DNA from: an uncultured Eubacteriales bacterium
GTDB lineage: Bacteria; Bacillota; Clostridia; Christensenellales; Aristaeellaceae
DNA: 53,248 nt
Assembly (NCBI GenBank): GCA_902787835.1
Contig: CADAHU010000002.1
Location: 1 to 53,248 of the forward strand
Direction of reading: 5' to 3'
Positions 24,661 to 33,137 of this stretch are shown one piece after another; positions within the stretch are counted from its first letter, which is position 1, and each line of letters begins with the position of its first letter. The translations under genes and the position numbers were made by a program. The notes beneath the pieces were generated by a model, which worked only from the letters and a program-made list of their open reading frames with translations, did not search any database and had not been told where the DNA came from.

Positions 24661-25938
24661 ATGAAAAAGCTCCTTTCCCTTTTGATGGGCCTGTGCCTGC
24701 TCCTGGCGCTCGTGCCCACTGCCTCGGCCAGCGAGGATGTCGCGCTGTTCAGCTTTACCGGCACCGCCGGCATCCATGACTGGGAAGGCCCCGAGAACCT
24801 GTGTGATGGCGTCGCCGGCGGCAAATGGTGTGTTCGGATGTCCTCCCGCCCCTATGCGGCTTTCCTGGCTGGATATCCCGCCTCCATAACCGGATATACC
24901 CTGACCACCGGCGATGATAACGATCGCTATACAGGCCGCAATCCGGCATCCTGGTCGCTTTTCGGTGCCACCGACGGCGATGGCCAGAATTATAACTGGC
25001 AGCTGATCGACAGCCGCAAAAACGACCGTACCATGAAGGATATCCCCTATACGCCCTATACCTTCAAGCTGGACCGCGCCACCCCAGCCTATTCCTACTT
25101 TATGCTGGTGGTGGACGCCACGCAGGGGGCCGACGTGCTGCAATTGAGCGAGCTGACGCTGCATATCGGCGATATCACCATCCAGCCGGAGCTGTCCACC
25201 TGGGCTGCCGCGGGCACCCCTGGCGTGAATGGCCGCGAAGGCTATGCCAATATGGTGGATGGCAGTGCCGGCACCAAATGGTGCGTTTCCATGGATGGCA
25301 CACCCTATATTGCCTGGGCCGTCAGCGATCTGATCCAGGTGACCGGCTATCAGCTGGTGACCGCCAACGATACCGCCAGCTACAGCGGCCGCAACCCGGT
25401 ATCCTGGACGCTGTACGGCTGCCATGCCGCCACCGTGCCCAAGCGCGGCAGCAGCGAATGGCAGGTGATCGACAGCGTGCGGAACAGCAGCGCCATGCCT
25501 GCCGCCAATTACACGCCGATCACCTTTAAGCTGCCCGCGCCCACCGCAGGGTATAATTGTTTCCTGCTGGAGATCCGCCAAACCGCCGGGGATAGGCTGA
25601 CGCAGCTCTCGGAAATCGTTCTGGAAAATGCCAAGTACAAGGCCAACGTCTATTACCCGCAGGGCGGCGGGAGCAGCGGCGGCGGAGGAGGGGGCAGAGG
25701 CGGCGCAGTGCCGAGCGTGCGGATCAACAACAACGCCAGATCCTGCTGGAAATGCAATGGCTCCGGCAAAGTGACCTGCACCCAGTGCAACGGCAGAGGT
25801 TACCGCGAAAACTATGTATCCGCACCCAATTACAGCGGCCGCAGCACCACCAGCCGCACCCAGCGGGAAAACTGCTTCAAGTGCGGCGGCAGCGGAAAGC
25901 AAACCTGCTCCACCTGCGGCGGCAGCGGCAGACAATAA
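24661..25938 (+). CDS. Secreted protein: two discoidin-like domains plus DnaJ-type zinc ribbon
   Basis: 425 aa. The signal peptide is MKKLLSLLMGLCLLLALVPT with cleavage after ASA. Two repeats of about 130 residues follow (each with W/E...MVDG-like start, KWCV, GYxLxTxND and GRNPxSW), resembling F5/8 or discoidin beta-sandwiches, which bind sugars or surfaces. After a glycine-serine linker, the C-terminus holds exactly four CxxCxGxG motifs (CWKCNGSG, CTQCNGRG, CFKCGGSG, CSTCGGSG), the pattern of the DnaJ zinc domain. Such a zinc ribbon on an exported protein is odd. The start lies 30 bases after pyk. No enzyme motif was seen. Confidence 0.8.
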   Translation: MKKLLSLLMGLCLLLALVPTASASEDVALFSFTGTAGIHDWEGPENLCDGVAGGKWCVRMSSRPYAAFLAGYPASITGYTLTTGDDNDRYTGRNPASWSLFGATDGDGQNYNWQLIDSRKNDRTMKDIPYTPYTFKLDRATPAYSYFMLVVDATQGADVLQLSELTLHIGDITIQPELSTWAAAGTPGVNGREGYANMVDGSAGTKWCVSMDGTPYIAWAVSDLIQVTGYQLVTANDTASYSGRNPVSWTLYGCHAATVPKRGSSEWQVIDSVRNSSAMPAANYTPITFKLPAPTAGYNCFLLEIRQTAGDRLTQLSEIVLENAKYKANVYYPQGGGSSGGGGGGRGGAVPSVRINNNARSCWKCNGSGKVTCTQCNGRGYRENYVSAPNYSGRSTTSRTQRENCFKCGGSGKQTCSTCGGSGRQ

Positions 25939-25949
25939 AGGAAGCAAAA

Positions 25950-26403
25950 ATGAAGTAATTAGTATCGATCCTGCTGGCAATGATCCTGCTGGCGGCGCTG
26001 ACCCTTCCCGCCGCAGCGGAGGATTACGAATCCCATGAATTCGGCATCCGTGAAATCAGCAAATACGGCAATGTGGAGCTGGATTGCTCCGGCACCGAAT
26101 TTGCCGCCCTGGGCTTTGAATACGGCGATATCGTCACTGTGGGCATTCATGGCTACACGCTGGAAATGCCCATCGGCTCCAACTACTCCGATCTCCAACT
26201 ATTACGGCATCCAGAACAGCGACGCGCGCTATGAATTGATCGCCGAAAACAACCTCTTCTCCCTCCTCTCCCGGGCCTTCAGCGGCCAGGAGATCACCGT
26301 CCATACCAATCTGAGCGCCTGCGCGGCGGAATATCTGCGCTCCCTGGGCCTTGGCGAGGAGGAGATCACCCAGCTGCGGGAGCGGCTGTCCGAGCGGATC
26401 TGA
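25950..26403 (+). pseudogene. Broken secreted protein-tyrosine phosphatase-like gene
   Basis: ATG at 25950 reads ATG AAG TAA, so translation would stop at codon 3. After this the frame resumes as a signal-like LLAMILLAALTLPAAA, then YGNVELDCSGTEFAALGFEYGD and PIGSNYSD, and shifts frame near 26190. The next frame reads NYYGIQNSDARYELIAENN and ends with AAEYLRSLGLGEEEITQLRE, which matches the C-terminal pattern of exported dual-specificity phosphatases of Clostridia as I know the family. The catalytic H-C-x5-R loop and about 200 residues between the halves are missing. It is a decayed gene, directly followed by repeat copy 2. Confidence 0.75.
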
Positions 26404-26442
26404 GCCTGCCGGGAACAATCTTCGACAAGCAGAAGATCGATG

Positions 26443-26860
26443 CAAATTGGGATTTGACGGGGGAAGGGGTACGAACGGGGGCGTTCCTTCTTGAAGCCCA
26501 AGAAGGAACCGAAGAAGGCTGCGTTTGTCGCCGTAAATGTTGCTGTCTTTTCCGCCAACAGACTTTAACGCCTGCAACCGTTCCCGGGCAGGGCCAGCTT
26601 TGCTGGCCGCGCGGTGCGCAAAGCGCACCGATGAACAAAGGGGAAATCCCTGAAAAATGAACAAGCTCATTTTTCAGGGATTTCCCCTTTGTTCTTTTTG
26701 CCCGGGAACTCGCTTGGCGACTTAACCAAGCTGGCGGAAACAAATTTGGTCTCTTCCTTTTGCTCCATCGCCCGTTGGAGTCCAGAGGACGAAGTCCTTT
26801 GGCGCAGAGCTCGAGGCCGCGGAGGCCTCGAACGTTCCCCTTCCCCGCCAAATCTCAATT
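26443..26860. repeat. Dispersed hairpin-rich element with terminal inverted repeats, copy 2
   Basis: It aligns with copy 1 over its whole length (418 versus 419 bases). The left end is CAAATTGGGATTTGACGGGG; the right end (about 26841-26860) is a decayed version of its complement. The central hairpin, 26633-26694, is a perfect 28-bp stem around ACAAGC and its stem sequence is unlike copy 1 apart from the outer GAACA/TGTTC, yet it has the same 62-nt length. Other hairpins match copy 1 with paired changes (GGCCAGC-TTT-GCTGGCC at 26592-26608; CGGTGCGC-AAA-GCGCACCG at 26612-26630; CCAGAGGAC-GAA-GTCCTTTGG at 26782-26802). It sits between a broken gene and the minus-strand beta-galactosidase. Confidence 0.92.
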
Positions 26861-26925
26861 AGTCTGTCCAGTATTATTTAAAAGCAGTATGCTTTGCTTC
26901 TCACGATCCCGATATGGGCAAAGGG

Positions 26926-26977
26926 AAACAAAAGCCAAGGGAGTGCTGAAGCTTCGCACCGCAGCATTCCCTTTGCC
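26926..26977 (-). terminator. Probable terminator of the beta-galactosidase gene
   Basis: On the minus strand an imperfect stem (GAATGCTG with CAGCACTC, extended by CAAAGG/CCTTGG-like pairs) is followed by CTTTTGTTTCCC. It lies just downstream of the minus-strand stop at 26986. Confidence 0.5.
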
Positions 26978-26985
26978 TTGTTCGA

Positions 26986-29286
26986 TTATTCGATCGTCAA
27001 AGTACAGTCCGCCTGCAGGCCGGAGGCGGTCCATACATGCAGAAGGGCTTTTCCGGGCGTTTGACCGGCCCGGAGATAGGCGATAGCCTGGCCGTCCAGG
27101 GTGGAGCGGTACACCGCGGCATAGGGCGTCAGATCATCCGGGCAGCCGTTCTCGATGCCCAGCAGGGCAAGATCACCCAGCACCTGGCAATGGATCACCT
27201 CATCCCGGGCAAGCTGGCCGGTTTGGTCCAGCAGGCGGATCTCCACCTGCGCCACAGACTGCCCATCGGCGCACAGCCGGTCCGTATCCGGCGCCAGCGC
27301 GATGGCCGCGGCGGGCTGCAGGGAGAACAGGATATCCTCCGCCCCATCGATCACCGCCCGCAGCGTGCCGGGCTGATAGGCCACCTGCCAGGATACCCGG
27401 CAGCCGTCCGCGTCCGTCAGCGTCTTTTTGCCCAGGCTTTCACCGTTCAGGAACAGCTCCACAGCCCCGGCGTTGGTGCAGCACGAAACGATCTTCGGAT
27501 CGCCCTCCCTGCCGTCCCAGCGGAAATGCTCGTTCCACACGCCGTGGCGCTCCGCGCTGCCATCGCCCACGGAAATGCGCACAAAGGGTTCCTTTGTCCA
27601 CAACGCCTTGCGCTGGTAATAGAGGGGCTTTTCATACCCCGCCAGAGTCAGCATGCCCGCCTGGCTGATGCGGATGGGCCAGCCCAGACACTCGCCCAGA
27701 AAATCCACGCCCGTCCACAGGAACTGCGCCGACATGAATTCGTTGTCCCGCACGGCATACCAGGCGTTGGGATCATGGCTGTTCTCGCTGCCCAGGATCA
27801 CCCGGCCCGGGTAGGCCGCATGATCGTCACGATAGAAATGCTCCCGATAATTGTAGCCCACAGCGTCCAGCTGATCGGCGTATCCGGTATGGTTGGACAG
27901 CTCCGGGAAGGAAAGCGCGCTGGTGACGGGCCGGGTATCATCCAGGCTGTGCACGATATCCGTCAGCACCCGGGCCACCTTGGCCAGCCGGCCCGCATCA
28001 GGCTTCCGGGCGTCGTAGATCCGCTCGGCGGCGGGCTTGTTGGCGTCATTGTTGCCGATGGCCTCCTTGAACAGCGGCGTCACATAGGGATCGTTGGGAT
28101 AATCGATCTCGTTGCCGATGCTCCACAGGATGATGCTGGGATGGTTCCTGTCCCGCAGCACCATGGAGGAAAGATCCGCCCTGTGCCACTGGGGAAAATC
28201 CTCCGCATAGCCGTAATGCTTGGGCGGGTATACGTTATGCCCCTGCCACCATTTGTTTTTGGTGCCCTCCCATTCGTCAAAGGCCTCGTCCATGACCAGC
28301 AGGCCCAGCGCGTCGCAGGCGTCCAGCAGATCGGGATCGGGGGGATTATGGGCGGTGCGCAGGGCGTTGCAGCCCGCCGCTTTGAGCTTTTTGATCCGCC
28401 GTTCCCATACCGATTGGGGCACCGCCGCGCCCAGGCAGCCCGCGTCGTGATGGACGCATACGCCCTTGATCTTCATGAGCGCGCCGTTCAGGAAAAAGCC
28501 CTTGTCCGCATCAAAGCGGAAGGTGCGGATGCCCGTTTTTATGCGGATGGAATCGGTGATTTTTCCTTGATACAACGCCTGGCATTCCAGCGTATACAGA
28601 TTGGGCGCATCCGGGCTCCACAGCTGCGGTTCCGGGACCGGCATCAGCGTCTCGCCGCTCGCCCCCGCCGCTTCCGCCTGGGCGACGCAGCGGCCGTCCC
28701 GATCCAGCAGGCGGAACGCAGCGCCCTCCGCCCCGCAGGTATCGTAGCGGATGCGCAGCACGGCATGCCCTTCCTCCAGGCTGTCGGTGGATACAAAAAC
28801 GCCGTTCTCCCGGAAGCAGACCGGATCGCAGATCTCCAGCGTTACGCCGCGGTCAATGCCGCTGCCGGTGTACCACCGGGAATCGGCCACGTCCTCGTGC
28901 TCCACCCGCAGGGCGATCACGTTTTCCCCGGGCTTTGCAAACTCCGATATATCAAAGGAAAAGCTGGTATAGCCATAGGCGTGGCGGCCCAGATAATTGC
29001 TGTTGATCCAAACCTTGGCATGCTTGTACACGCCCTGAAAGGAAAGGCGCACGCGCTTGCCCGATGCGCCCTCATCCAGCTGAAAATGCCTGCGATACCA
29101 GGCCGTGCCGCCGGGCAGATAGCCGGTGCCGCTGGCGTGACAGCGATCAAAGGGATGCTCCACCGCCCAATCATGGGGCAGGGTGACCACCCGCCACGCG
29201 CCATCGTCATAGCCCATAAAATCCGCGTCCGCCGCGTCGCCCAGATGAAAACGCCAATCCAGGTTGATATTCTGTATAATGCCCAT
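26986..29286 (-). CDS. GH2 family beta-galactosidase
   Basis: 766 aa on the minus strand. The start is ATG 29286 (MGIIQNINLDWRFHLGD) with GGAGGG upstream; a longer frame begins at 29388 but lacks such a site. It has the GH2 N-terminal sugar-binding domain (LPHDWAVEHPF, GTAWYRRHF), the immunoglobulin-like middle and the catalytic barrel. The acid/base lies in WSIGNEIDY and the nucleophile candidate in LGSENSHD. There is no signal peptide, so it should act in the cytoplasm on galactosides that the neighbouring importer brings in. It is the last gene of the minus-strand LacI-controlled region. Confidence 0.9.
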   Translation of the reverse strand: MGIIQNINLDWRFHLGDAADADFMGYDDGAWRVVTLPHDWAVEHPFDRCHASGTGYLPGGTAWYRRHFQLDEGASGKRVRLSFQGVYKHAKVWINSNYLGRHAYGYTSFSFDISEFAKPGENVIALRVEHEDVADSRWYTGSGIDRGVTLEICDPVCFRENGVFVSTDSLEEGHAVLRIRYDTCGAEGAAFRLLDRDGRCVAQAEAAGASGETLMPVPEPQLWSPDAPNLYTLECQALYQGKITDSIRIKTGIRTFRFDADKGFFLNGALMKIKGVCVHHDAGCLGAAVPQSVWERRIKKLKAAGCNALRTAHNPPDPDLLDACDALGLLVMDEAFDEWEGTKNKWWQGHNVYPPKHYGYAEDFPQWHRADLSSMVLRDRNHPSIILWSIGNEIDYPNDPYVTPLFKEAIGNNDANKPAAERIYDARKPDAGRLAKVARVLTDIVHSLDDTRPVTSALSFPELSNHTGYADQLDAVGYNYREHFYRDDHAAYPGRVILGSENSHDPNAWYAVRDNEFMSAQFLWTGVDFLGECLGWPIRISQAGMLTLAGYEKPLYYQRKALWTKEPFVRISVGDGSAERHGVWNEHFRWDGREGDPKIVSCCTNAGAVELFLNGESLGKKTLTDADGCRVSWQVAYQPGTLRAVIDGAEDILFSLQPAAAIALAPDTDRLCADGQSVAQVEIRLLDQTGQLARDEVIHCQVLGDLALLGIENGCPDDLTPYAAVYRSTLDGQAIAYLRAGQTPGKALLHVWTASGLQADCTLTIE

Positions 29287-29360
29287 AGAACCCTCCGAAG
29301 CACAGATCTTTGGTGCGCCCAGCCCCCGTTCATGCGCAGGGGCAGGACAGGCAGAAGAGA

Positions 29361-29399
29361 GGGGGATGCCCTCCCCGATGGATTGCATCCCCCTTTTTT
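29361..29399. terminator. Hairpin between the solute-binding and beta-galactosidase genes
   Basis: GGGGGATGC (29361-29369) pairs with GCATCCCCC (29385-29393), and TTTTTT follows on the plus strand. On the minus strand, the direction of the genes, the downstream tract is only TCTCTT. It may lower read-through from the solute-binding gene into the beta-galactosidase gene. Confidence 0.5.
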
Positions 29400-29410
29400 A
29401 TCGAATCAGA

Positions 29411-30928
29411 TTACTTGGCGTACACAGCGTTCAGCTGGTTCTGGATCTCCTCCATCACCATTTCGATGCCGGCGCTCTGCAGGGCGGCGCGGAACTCGGC
29501 CACCAGCGCTTCGGGATCATCGTTCATACCGAACACGATGCGGGGCATATAGGTGTTGTACACGTTGGACAGGTTATCCATGAGCACGCCCACCATGGAG
29601 TTGTCATAGATGTACTGGCCGTAGGGATAGTCGATCTTGACCTGGTCATAGGTGGCGTACATGGCGTCGATGGCATCCCAATCCAGCTGCGCGTTCTTGT
29701 ACTCCAGGTTATCGTTGCGGCCCCACCAGAAGTTGAAGGAGACGCCGTCCACGCTGTCCTCAAAGCCCTCGGGACGGGAGAACTTGCCATCTTCCACGGT
29801 GTACATCTCGCCCTCGAAGCCATACTGCATCAGGCGATAGATCTCGGGATCGTTGCGCATCAGGTCATAGACCATCAGGGCGCGCTCGGGATGCTTGCTC
29901 TGAGCGGCCACGGCCATGGCGCCATGGGTGATGTTCAGGGCGATCAGGTTGCCGGTTTCCTCGCCGAACCAGAAGAAGCCGAGGTCAGAGCCGGGCTGCT
30001 TGCGCTCCATGGTGGTGCGCTCGCCGGTCCAGGTCTGGGTGTGATGCTGATGGGCGCCGGTCTTGCCCTCTTCCATCTCGGCAACCACGTCGCCGGTGTA
30101 GTTCAGCACGTCAGCGCGCCAGTAGCCGGCGTCGGCCCACTTCTTCATTTCCTTGGCGAAGTTGACCAGCTCGTCGCCTTCCAGATAGTAGCGGCTCAGG
30201 GTGTAGGGGTTATCCTTGCTCTCGCCGTAGAAGATGGCAACCGGGAAGCCTTCGATGGCGATGTTGCCGGTATGGGAGGTCTGCCAGCCGCCGGCCATCT
30301 GGGGGCTGTAGGAAGAGCCGTTGCCGTTGGCATCCCACGGGATGACGTCGGGTTTGTTATCCTTGATGTACTGGAAGTACACAGCCAGATCCGCCCAGGA
30401 ATGCACGCCGTTCTCCAGGCCGGCCTCGCGGGCCCAATCCTGACGGTACATGAAGCCATGGTTGGTCCATTGCGCATAGTTGTCTTCGGGCATCAGATAG
30501 ATTTCGCCGTTGTACTTGCACAGGTTCCAGTGGGCCTCGGACACGCTCGCCCAGGTCTGGGGCGCATAGGTCTGCAGCATTTCCTCGCTCAGGGGCAGGA
30601 AGGCGCCCTTCTGGCAGTTGGGCCAGGCATCCAGCCAGTCGGTGGCGGTGCCGATCAGATCGATATCGCCGCTCTGGGTGGCCAGGGCCAGGTTGTACTG
30701 GGTCTGCCAGTCGGTCCACTCGATCCAGCGGAACTCCAGCTCGGCATTGACCTTTTCGGTCAGCAGCTCGTTGATGCGGGCCAGCACTTCATCGGTGCGG
30801 TTGGTGGGCTTATCGCCGGTCACCAGGTACACGATCTTGACATGCTCAGAGGTGTCGATCTCGGCCAGCGCGGGCACAACGCCCAGCAGCATGACCATCG
30901 CCAGGAATACAGCCAACAGTTTCTTCAT
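29411..30928 (-). CDS. Extracellular solute-binding protein (family 1, LplA-like)
   Basis: 505 aa on the minus strand with a typical signal peptide (MKKLLAVFLAMVMLLGVVPALA) and no lipobox cysteine. The mature part fits the large family-1 sugar-binding group (IVYLVTGDKPTNRTDEVLARI, and the hinge segment DANGNGSSYSPQ). It should catch an oligosaccharide outside the cell and hand it to the two permeases encoded upstream. SD AGGAGG. No ATPase gene is in the cluster; systems of this type usually share a common MsmX-like ATPase encoded elsewhere. Confidence 0.9.
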   Translation of the reverse strand: MKKLLAVFLAMVMLLGVVPALAEIDTSEHVKIVYLVTGDKPTNRTDEVLARINELLTEKVNAELEFRWIEWTDWQTQYNLALATQSGDIDLIGTATDWLDAWPNCQKGAFLPLSEEMLQTYAPQTWASVSEAHWNLCKYNGEIYLMPEDNYAQWTNHGFMYRQDWAREAGLENGVHSWADLAVYFQYIKDNKPDVIPWDANGNGSSYSPQMAGGWQTSHTGNIAIEGFPVAIFYGESKDNPYTLSRYYLEGDELVNFAKEMKKWADAGYWRADVLNYTGDVVAEMEEGKTGAHQHHTQTWTGERTTMERKQPGSDLGFFWFGEETGNLIALNITHGAMAVAAQSKHPERALMVYDLMRNDPEIYRLMQYGFEGEMYTVEDGKFSRPEGFEDSVDGVSFNFWWGRNDNLEYKNAQLDWDAIDAMYATYDQVKIDYPYGQYIYDNSMVGVLMDNLSNVYNTYMPRIVFGMNDDPEALVAEFRAALQSAGIEMVMEEIQNQLNAVYAK

Positions 30929-30972
30929 GGGGTTTCTCCTCCTTGATAATATATTCCAGGGCTCTTGCGCCC

Positions 30973-30987
30973 TTGAAACCGGGTTTC
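30973..30987. promoter_or_regulatory. Second palindrome of LacI-operator type (weak)
   Basis: GAAACC-G-GGTTTC at 30975-30987 lies between the permease stop and the solute-binding start. It differs from the palindrome at 32914 only by one inserted G at the centre. It could be a second operator or an RNA hairpin; spacing differs, so confidence is low. Confidence 0.3.
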
Positions 30988-31911
30988 TTATCCCTTCACC
31001 GCGCCTACGGTCAGGCCGGCGACAAAGTACTTCTGCACGAAGGGATACAGCAGGATGATGGGGCCGGTGGCCACCACGGCGGTGGCCATTTTAAGCGTCT
31101 CGCCGGGCAGATCGGTAATGATGACATTGGAGCCGGCCACGGAGTTTTTAAGGCTGGCCACCTTGTTGATCACGTTGTACAGGTGATACTGCAGGGGGCG
31201 GTATTCCACCTTGCTGGTGAGGAACAGGGAGGAATAGTACCATTCATTCCAGTAGCTCAGGGCCAGGAACAATCCGATGGTGGCCAGGGCGGGCTTGAGG
31301 TTGGGCAGGATCAGCTGATAGAAGATGCGGAAATCGCCCGCGCCGTCGATCTTGCCGGATTCGGTGATCTCATGGGGAATGGCCTTTACGAAGTTCTTCA
31401 TCAGCACGATCAGCCAGGGGCTCATCAGCAGCGGCAGCAGGATGGCCAGGTAGCTGTCGCGCAGGTTCAGCGTCTGCACCATCAGCAGGTAGAAGGGCAC
31501 CAGACCGGCGGAGAACAGCGAGGTAAAGTAGATGTAGAACATGATGCCGTTGCGCAGGGGAAAATCCTTGCGCTGCAGGGCGTAGCCGGTCATGGAGATC
31601 AGGAACAGGCCCACCAGCGTGCCCACGCCGGCCAGCAGGATGGTGACGATGTACGCGCCGATCATCTGATCCGGGGAGCGGAACAGCAGCTCATAGGAAT
31701 AGGTGGAAAAATCGGTGGGCCACAGCGTAAAGCCCGAGCGGCGGATGGCTTCCTCCGTGGAGAAGGAGGAGGCGATGATCATCCAGAAGGGCAGGATGCA
31801 CATGACGCAGAACACCGTGACCAGGATATAGGTGATGACGTTGATCAGGATCTGGGAGGAATCCTTTTTGATGTGGATGGGGTGCATCTCCTGTTTTGTA
31901 TGTACGCTCAC
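30988..31911 (-). CDS. ABC sugar permease (LplC/MalG-like)
   Basis: 307 aa on the minus strand. GTG at 31911 is chosen because AGGAAG stands 8 bases before it; GTG at 31920 and ATG at 31887 are badly placed. Six membrane segments are visible (for example VITYILVTVFCVMCILPFWMIIASSF, and LAGVGTLVGLFLISMTGYAL) with the EAA loop around IPHEITESGKIDGAGDFRIFYQLILPNLKPAL. It forms the membrane channel with the permease encoded just upstream. The solute-binding gene follows 59 bases downstream. Confidence 0.92.
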   Translation of the reverse strand: MSVHTKQEMHPIHIKKDSSQILINVITYILVTVFCVMCILPFWMIIASSFSTEEAIRRSGFTLWPTDFSTYSYELLFRSPDQMIGAYIVTILLAGVGTLVGLFLISMTGYALQRKDFPLRNGIMFYIYFTSLFSAGLVPFYLLMVQTLNLRDSYLAILLPLLMSPWLIVLMKNFVKAIPHEITESGKIDGAGDFRIFYQLILPNLKPALATIGLFLALSYWNEWYYSSLFLTSKVEYRPLQYHLYNVINKVASLKNSVAGSNVIITDLPGETLKMATAVVATGPIILLYPFVQKYFVAGLTVGAVKG

Positions 31912-31939
31912 TGAAAACACTTCCTTTCTCCGTCCCGGA

Positions 31940-32890
31940 TCAGAACAGCGCGTAATCGGGGTCCAGGTGCTTCACAAAGGCATTGGCCCCCAGCACGATG
32001 AAGAAGCCGACCACGCTCTGGAACAGGCCCACAGCGCTGGACTGGGAGAAGTTGAAGCTGTTCATCATGGAGCGATACACGTAGGTCTCGATGATATCGG
32101 TGGTGTTGAACAGCATGGCGTTGTTGCCGACCAGGTTATAGAACAGGCCGAAGTTGCCCTTCAGGATGCCGCCGATGGCGAAGAGGAAGAGGATGATGAC
32201 GGTGGGCTTCAGGGTGGGCAGGGTGATGTACTTGATGCGCTGCCAGGCGTTGGCGCCGTCGATCTGGGCGGCCTCCATCATGGAGGAATCCATGCCGGTG
32301 ATGGCCGCGAAGTATACCACCGTTCCGTAGCCGGTGGACTTCCACAGGTTCACCAGCACAATGATGAAGGGCCAGGCCCCCGCGTTCTGGTACACCTTGG
32401 GCATCTCGCCGCCCAGGGAGCGGACGATATGGGAAACGAAGCCGAAATCGAAGTTCAGCAGGTTATACACCAGCAGCGACACCAGCACGTCTGAGATGAA
32501 GTAGGGCAGGAACATGATGGACTGGGCGCTCTTCTTGTAGATCTTGTTGGTCACCTCGTTGAGCAGGATGGCAAAGGCCAGCTGCACCACATTGCCCAGC
32601 ACGATGAAGGCGATGTTGTACAGCACGGTGTTGCGTAGCAGCAGCCCCAGCTGACCGGAGATGAACAGGAACTGGAAGTTCTTCAGCCCCACGAACGGGC
32701 TGGCGAAGATGCCCTTGTTGTACTGGAAATTGGTGAAGGCGATGTACGCGCCGGGCATCGGCATGTAGCTGAAAATGAAGAAGAAGATGATGGCGGGCAG
32801 GCACATGAAGATCAGCGTGCGGTACTGCACCAGCGTGCGCCAAGCGGAGCGTCTGGCGGGTTTTCGGGGATTCACGATGCTTTTTTGCAT
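31940..32890 (-). CDS. ABC sugar permease (LplB-like)
   Basis: 316 aa on the minus strand from ATG 32890 (GAAAGGAGAGG upstream). Six membrane segments include TLIFMCLPAIIFFFIFSYMP and VLGNVVQLAFAILLNEV; the EAA loop is MMEAAQIDGANAWQRIKYITLP. It is the first gene of the importer operon, behind a promoter at 33036-33064 and an operator palindrome at 32914. The family takes up oligosaccharides or polysaccharide fragments. Confidence 0.92.
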   Translation of the reverse strand: MQKSIVNPRKPARRSAWRTLVQYRTLIFMCLPAIIFFFIFSYMPMPGAYIAFTNFQYNKGIFASPFVGLKNFQFLFISGQLGLLLRNTVLYNIAFIVLGNVVQLAFAILLNEVTNKIYKKSAQSIMFLPYFISDVLVSLLVYNLLNFDFGFVSHIVRSLGGEMPKVYQNAGAWPFIIVLVNLWKSTGYGTVVYFAAITGMDSSMMEAAQIDGANAWQRIKYITLPTLKPTVIILFLFAIGGILKGNFGLFYNLVGNNAMLFNTTDIIETYVYRSMMNSFNFSQSSAVGLFQSVVGFFIVLGANAFVKHLDPDYALF

Positions 32891-32913
32891 TCTTTCCTCT
32901 CCTTTCAGAGATA

Positions 32914-32927
32914 TGAAACCGGTTTCA
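32914..32927. promoter_or_regulatory. LacI-type operator palindrome
   Basis: TGAAACCGGTTTCA is a perfect 14-bp palindrome with a central CG step, as LacI/GalR operators have. It lies between the importer promoter and the permease start codon, so a bound LacI protein (gene at 33138) would block transcription. Confidence 0.75.
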
Positions 32928-33035
32928 GATCGGAGCAAAAAAATTATCTTTTTTGTTCTTTCTATTCTTCCGGCTTCACGTACAGACCCAAAACGAACAT
33001 AGGATCCAAACCTGGAAAACTTTTTTTGTGAATTC

Positions 33036-33064
33036 AGTATAACATAGGTCGCGCCGAAACACAA
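33036..33064 (-). promoter_or_regulatory. Promoter of the importer operon
   Basis: On the minus strand TTGTGT (33059-33064) and TATACT (33036-33041) are 17 bases apart. The start codon is at 32890, with the palindromic operator in between. Confidence 0.75.
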
Positions 33065-33082
33065 GTGCTTTTCGGAAAAAAT

Positions 33083-33116
33083 ACAGACATTTTTTGAATT
33101 GTCAAAAAATGTCTGT
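33083..33116 (-). terminator. Intrinsic terminator of the LacI gene
   Basis: A perfect inverted repeat, ACAGACATTTTTTGA (33083-33097) with its complement at 33102-33116, around a 4-base loop. On the minus strand it is followed by ATTTTTT, so it ends transcription of the regulator before the importer promoter. Confidence 0.75.
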
Positions 33117-33137
33117 GATTATGCCATTATTTACATA

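Noticed and set aside
26366..26851. Short open frames inside the repeat copies (also at 21408-21626 and 52988-53215, minus strand)
   Set aside because: They follow the repeat sequence including its hairpins, have no ribosome-binding site, and their similarity is explained by the DNA repeat itself. Selection acts on paired arms, not on codons.
29361..29399. Strong plus-strand terminator at this hairpin
   Set aside because: The T-tract is on the plus strand, but no plus-strand gene ends here. I kept it only as a hairpin of uncertain effect on the minus-strand operon.
27037..29583. Long plus-strand frame opposite the beta-galactosidase
   Set aside because: The minus-strand GH2 motifs are clear, and the plus frame has no recognisable domain or start signal.
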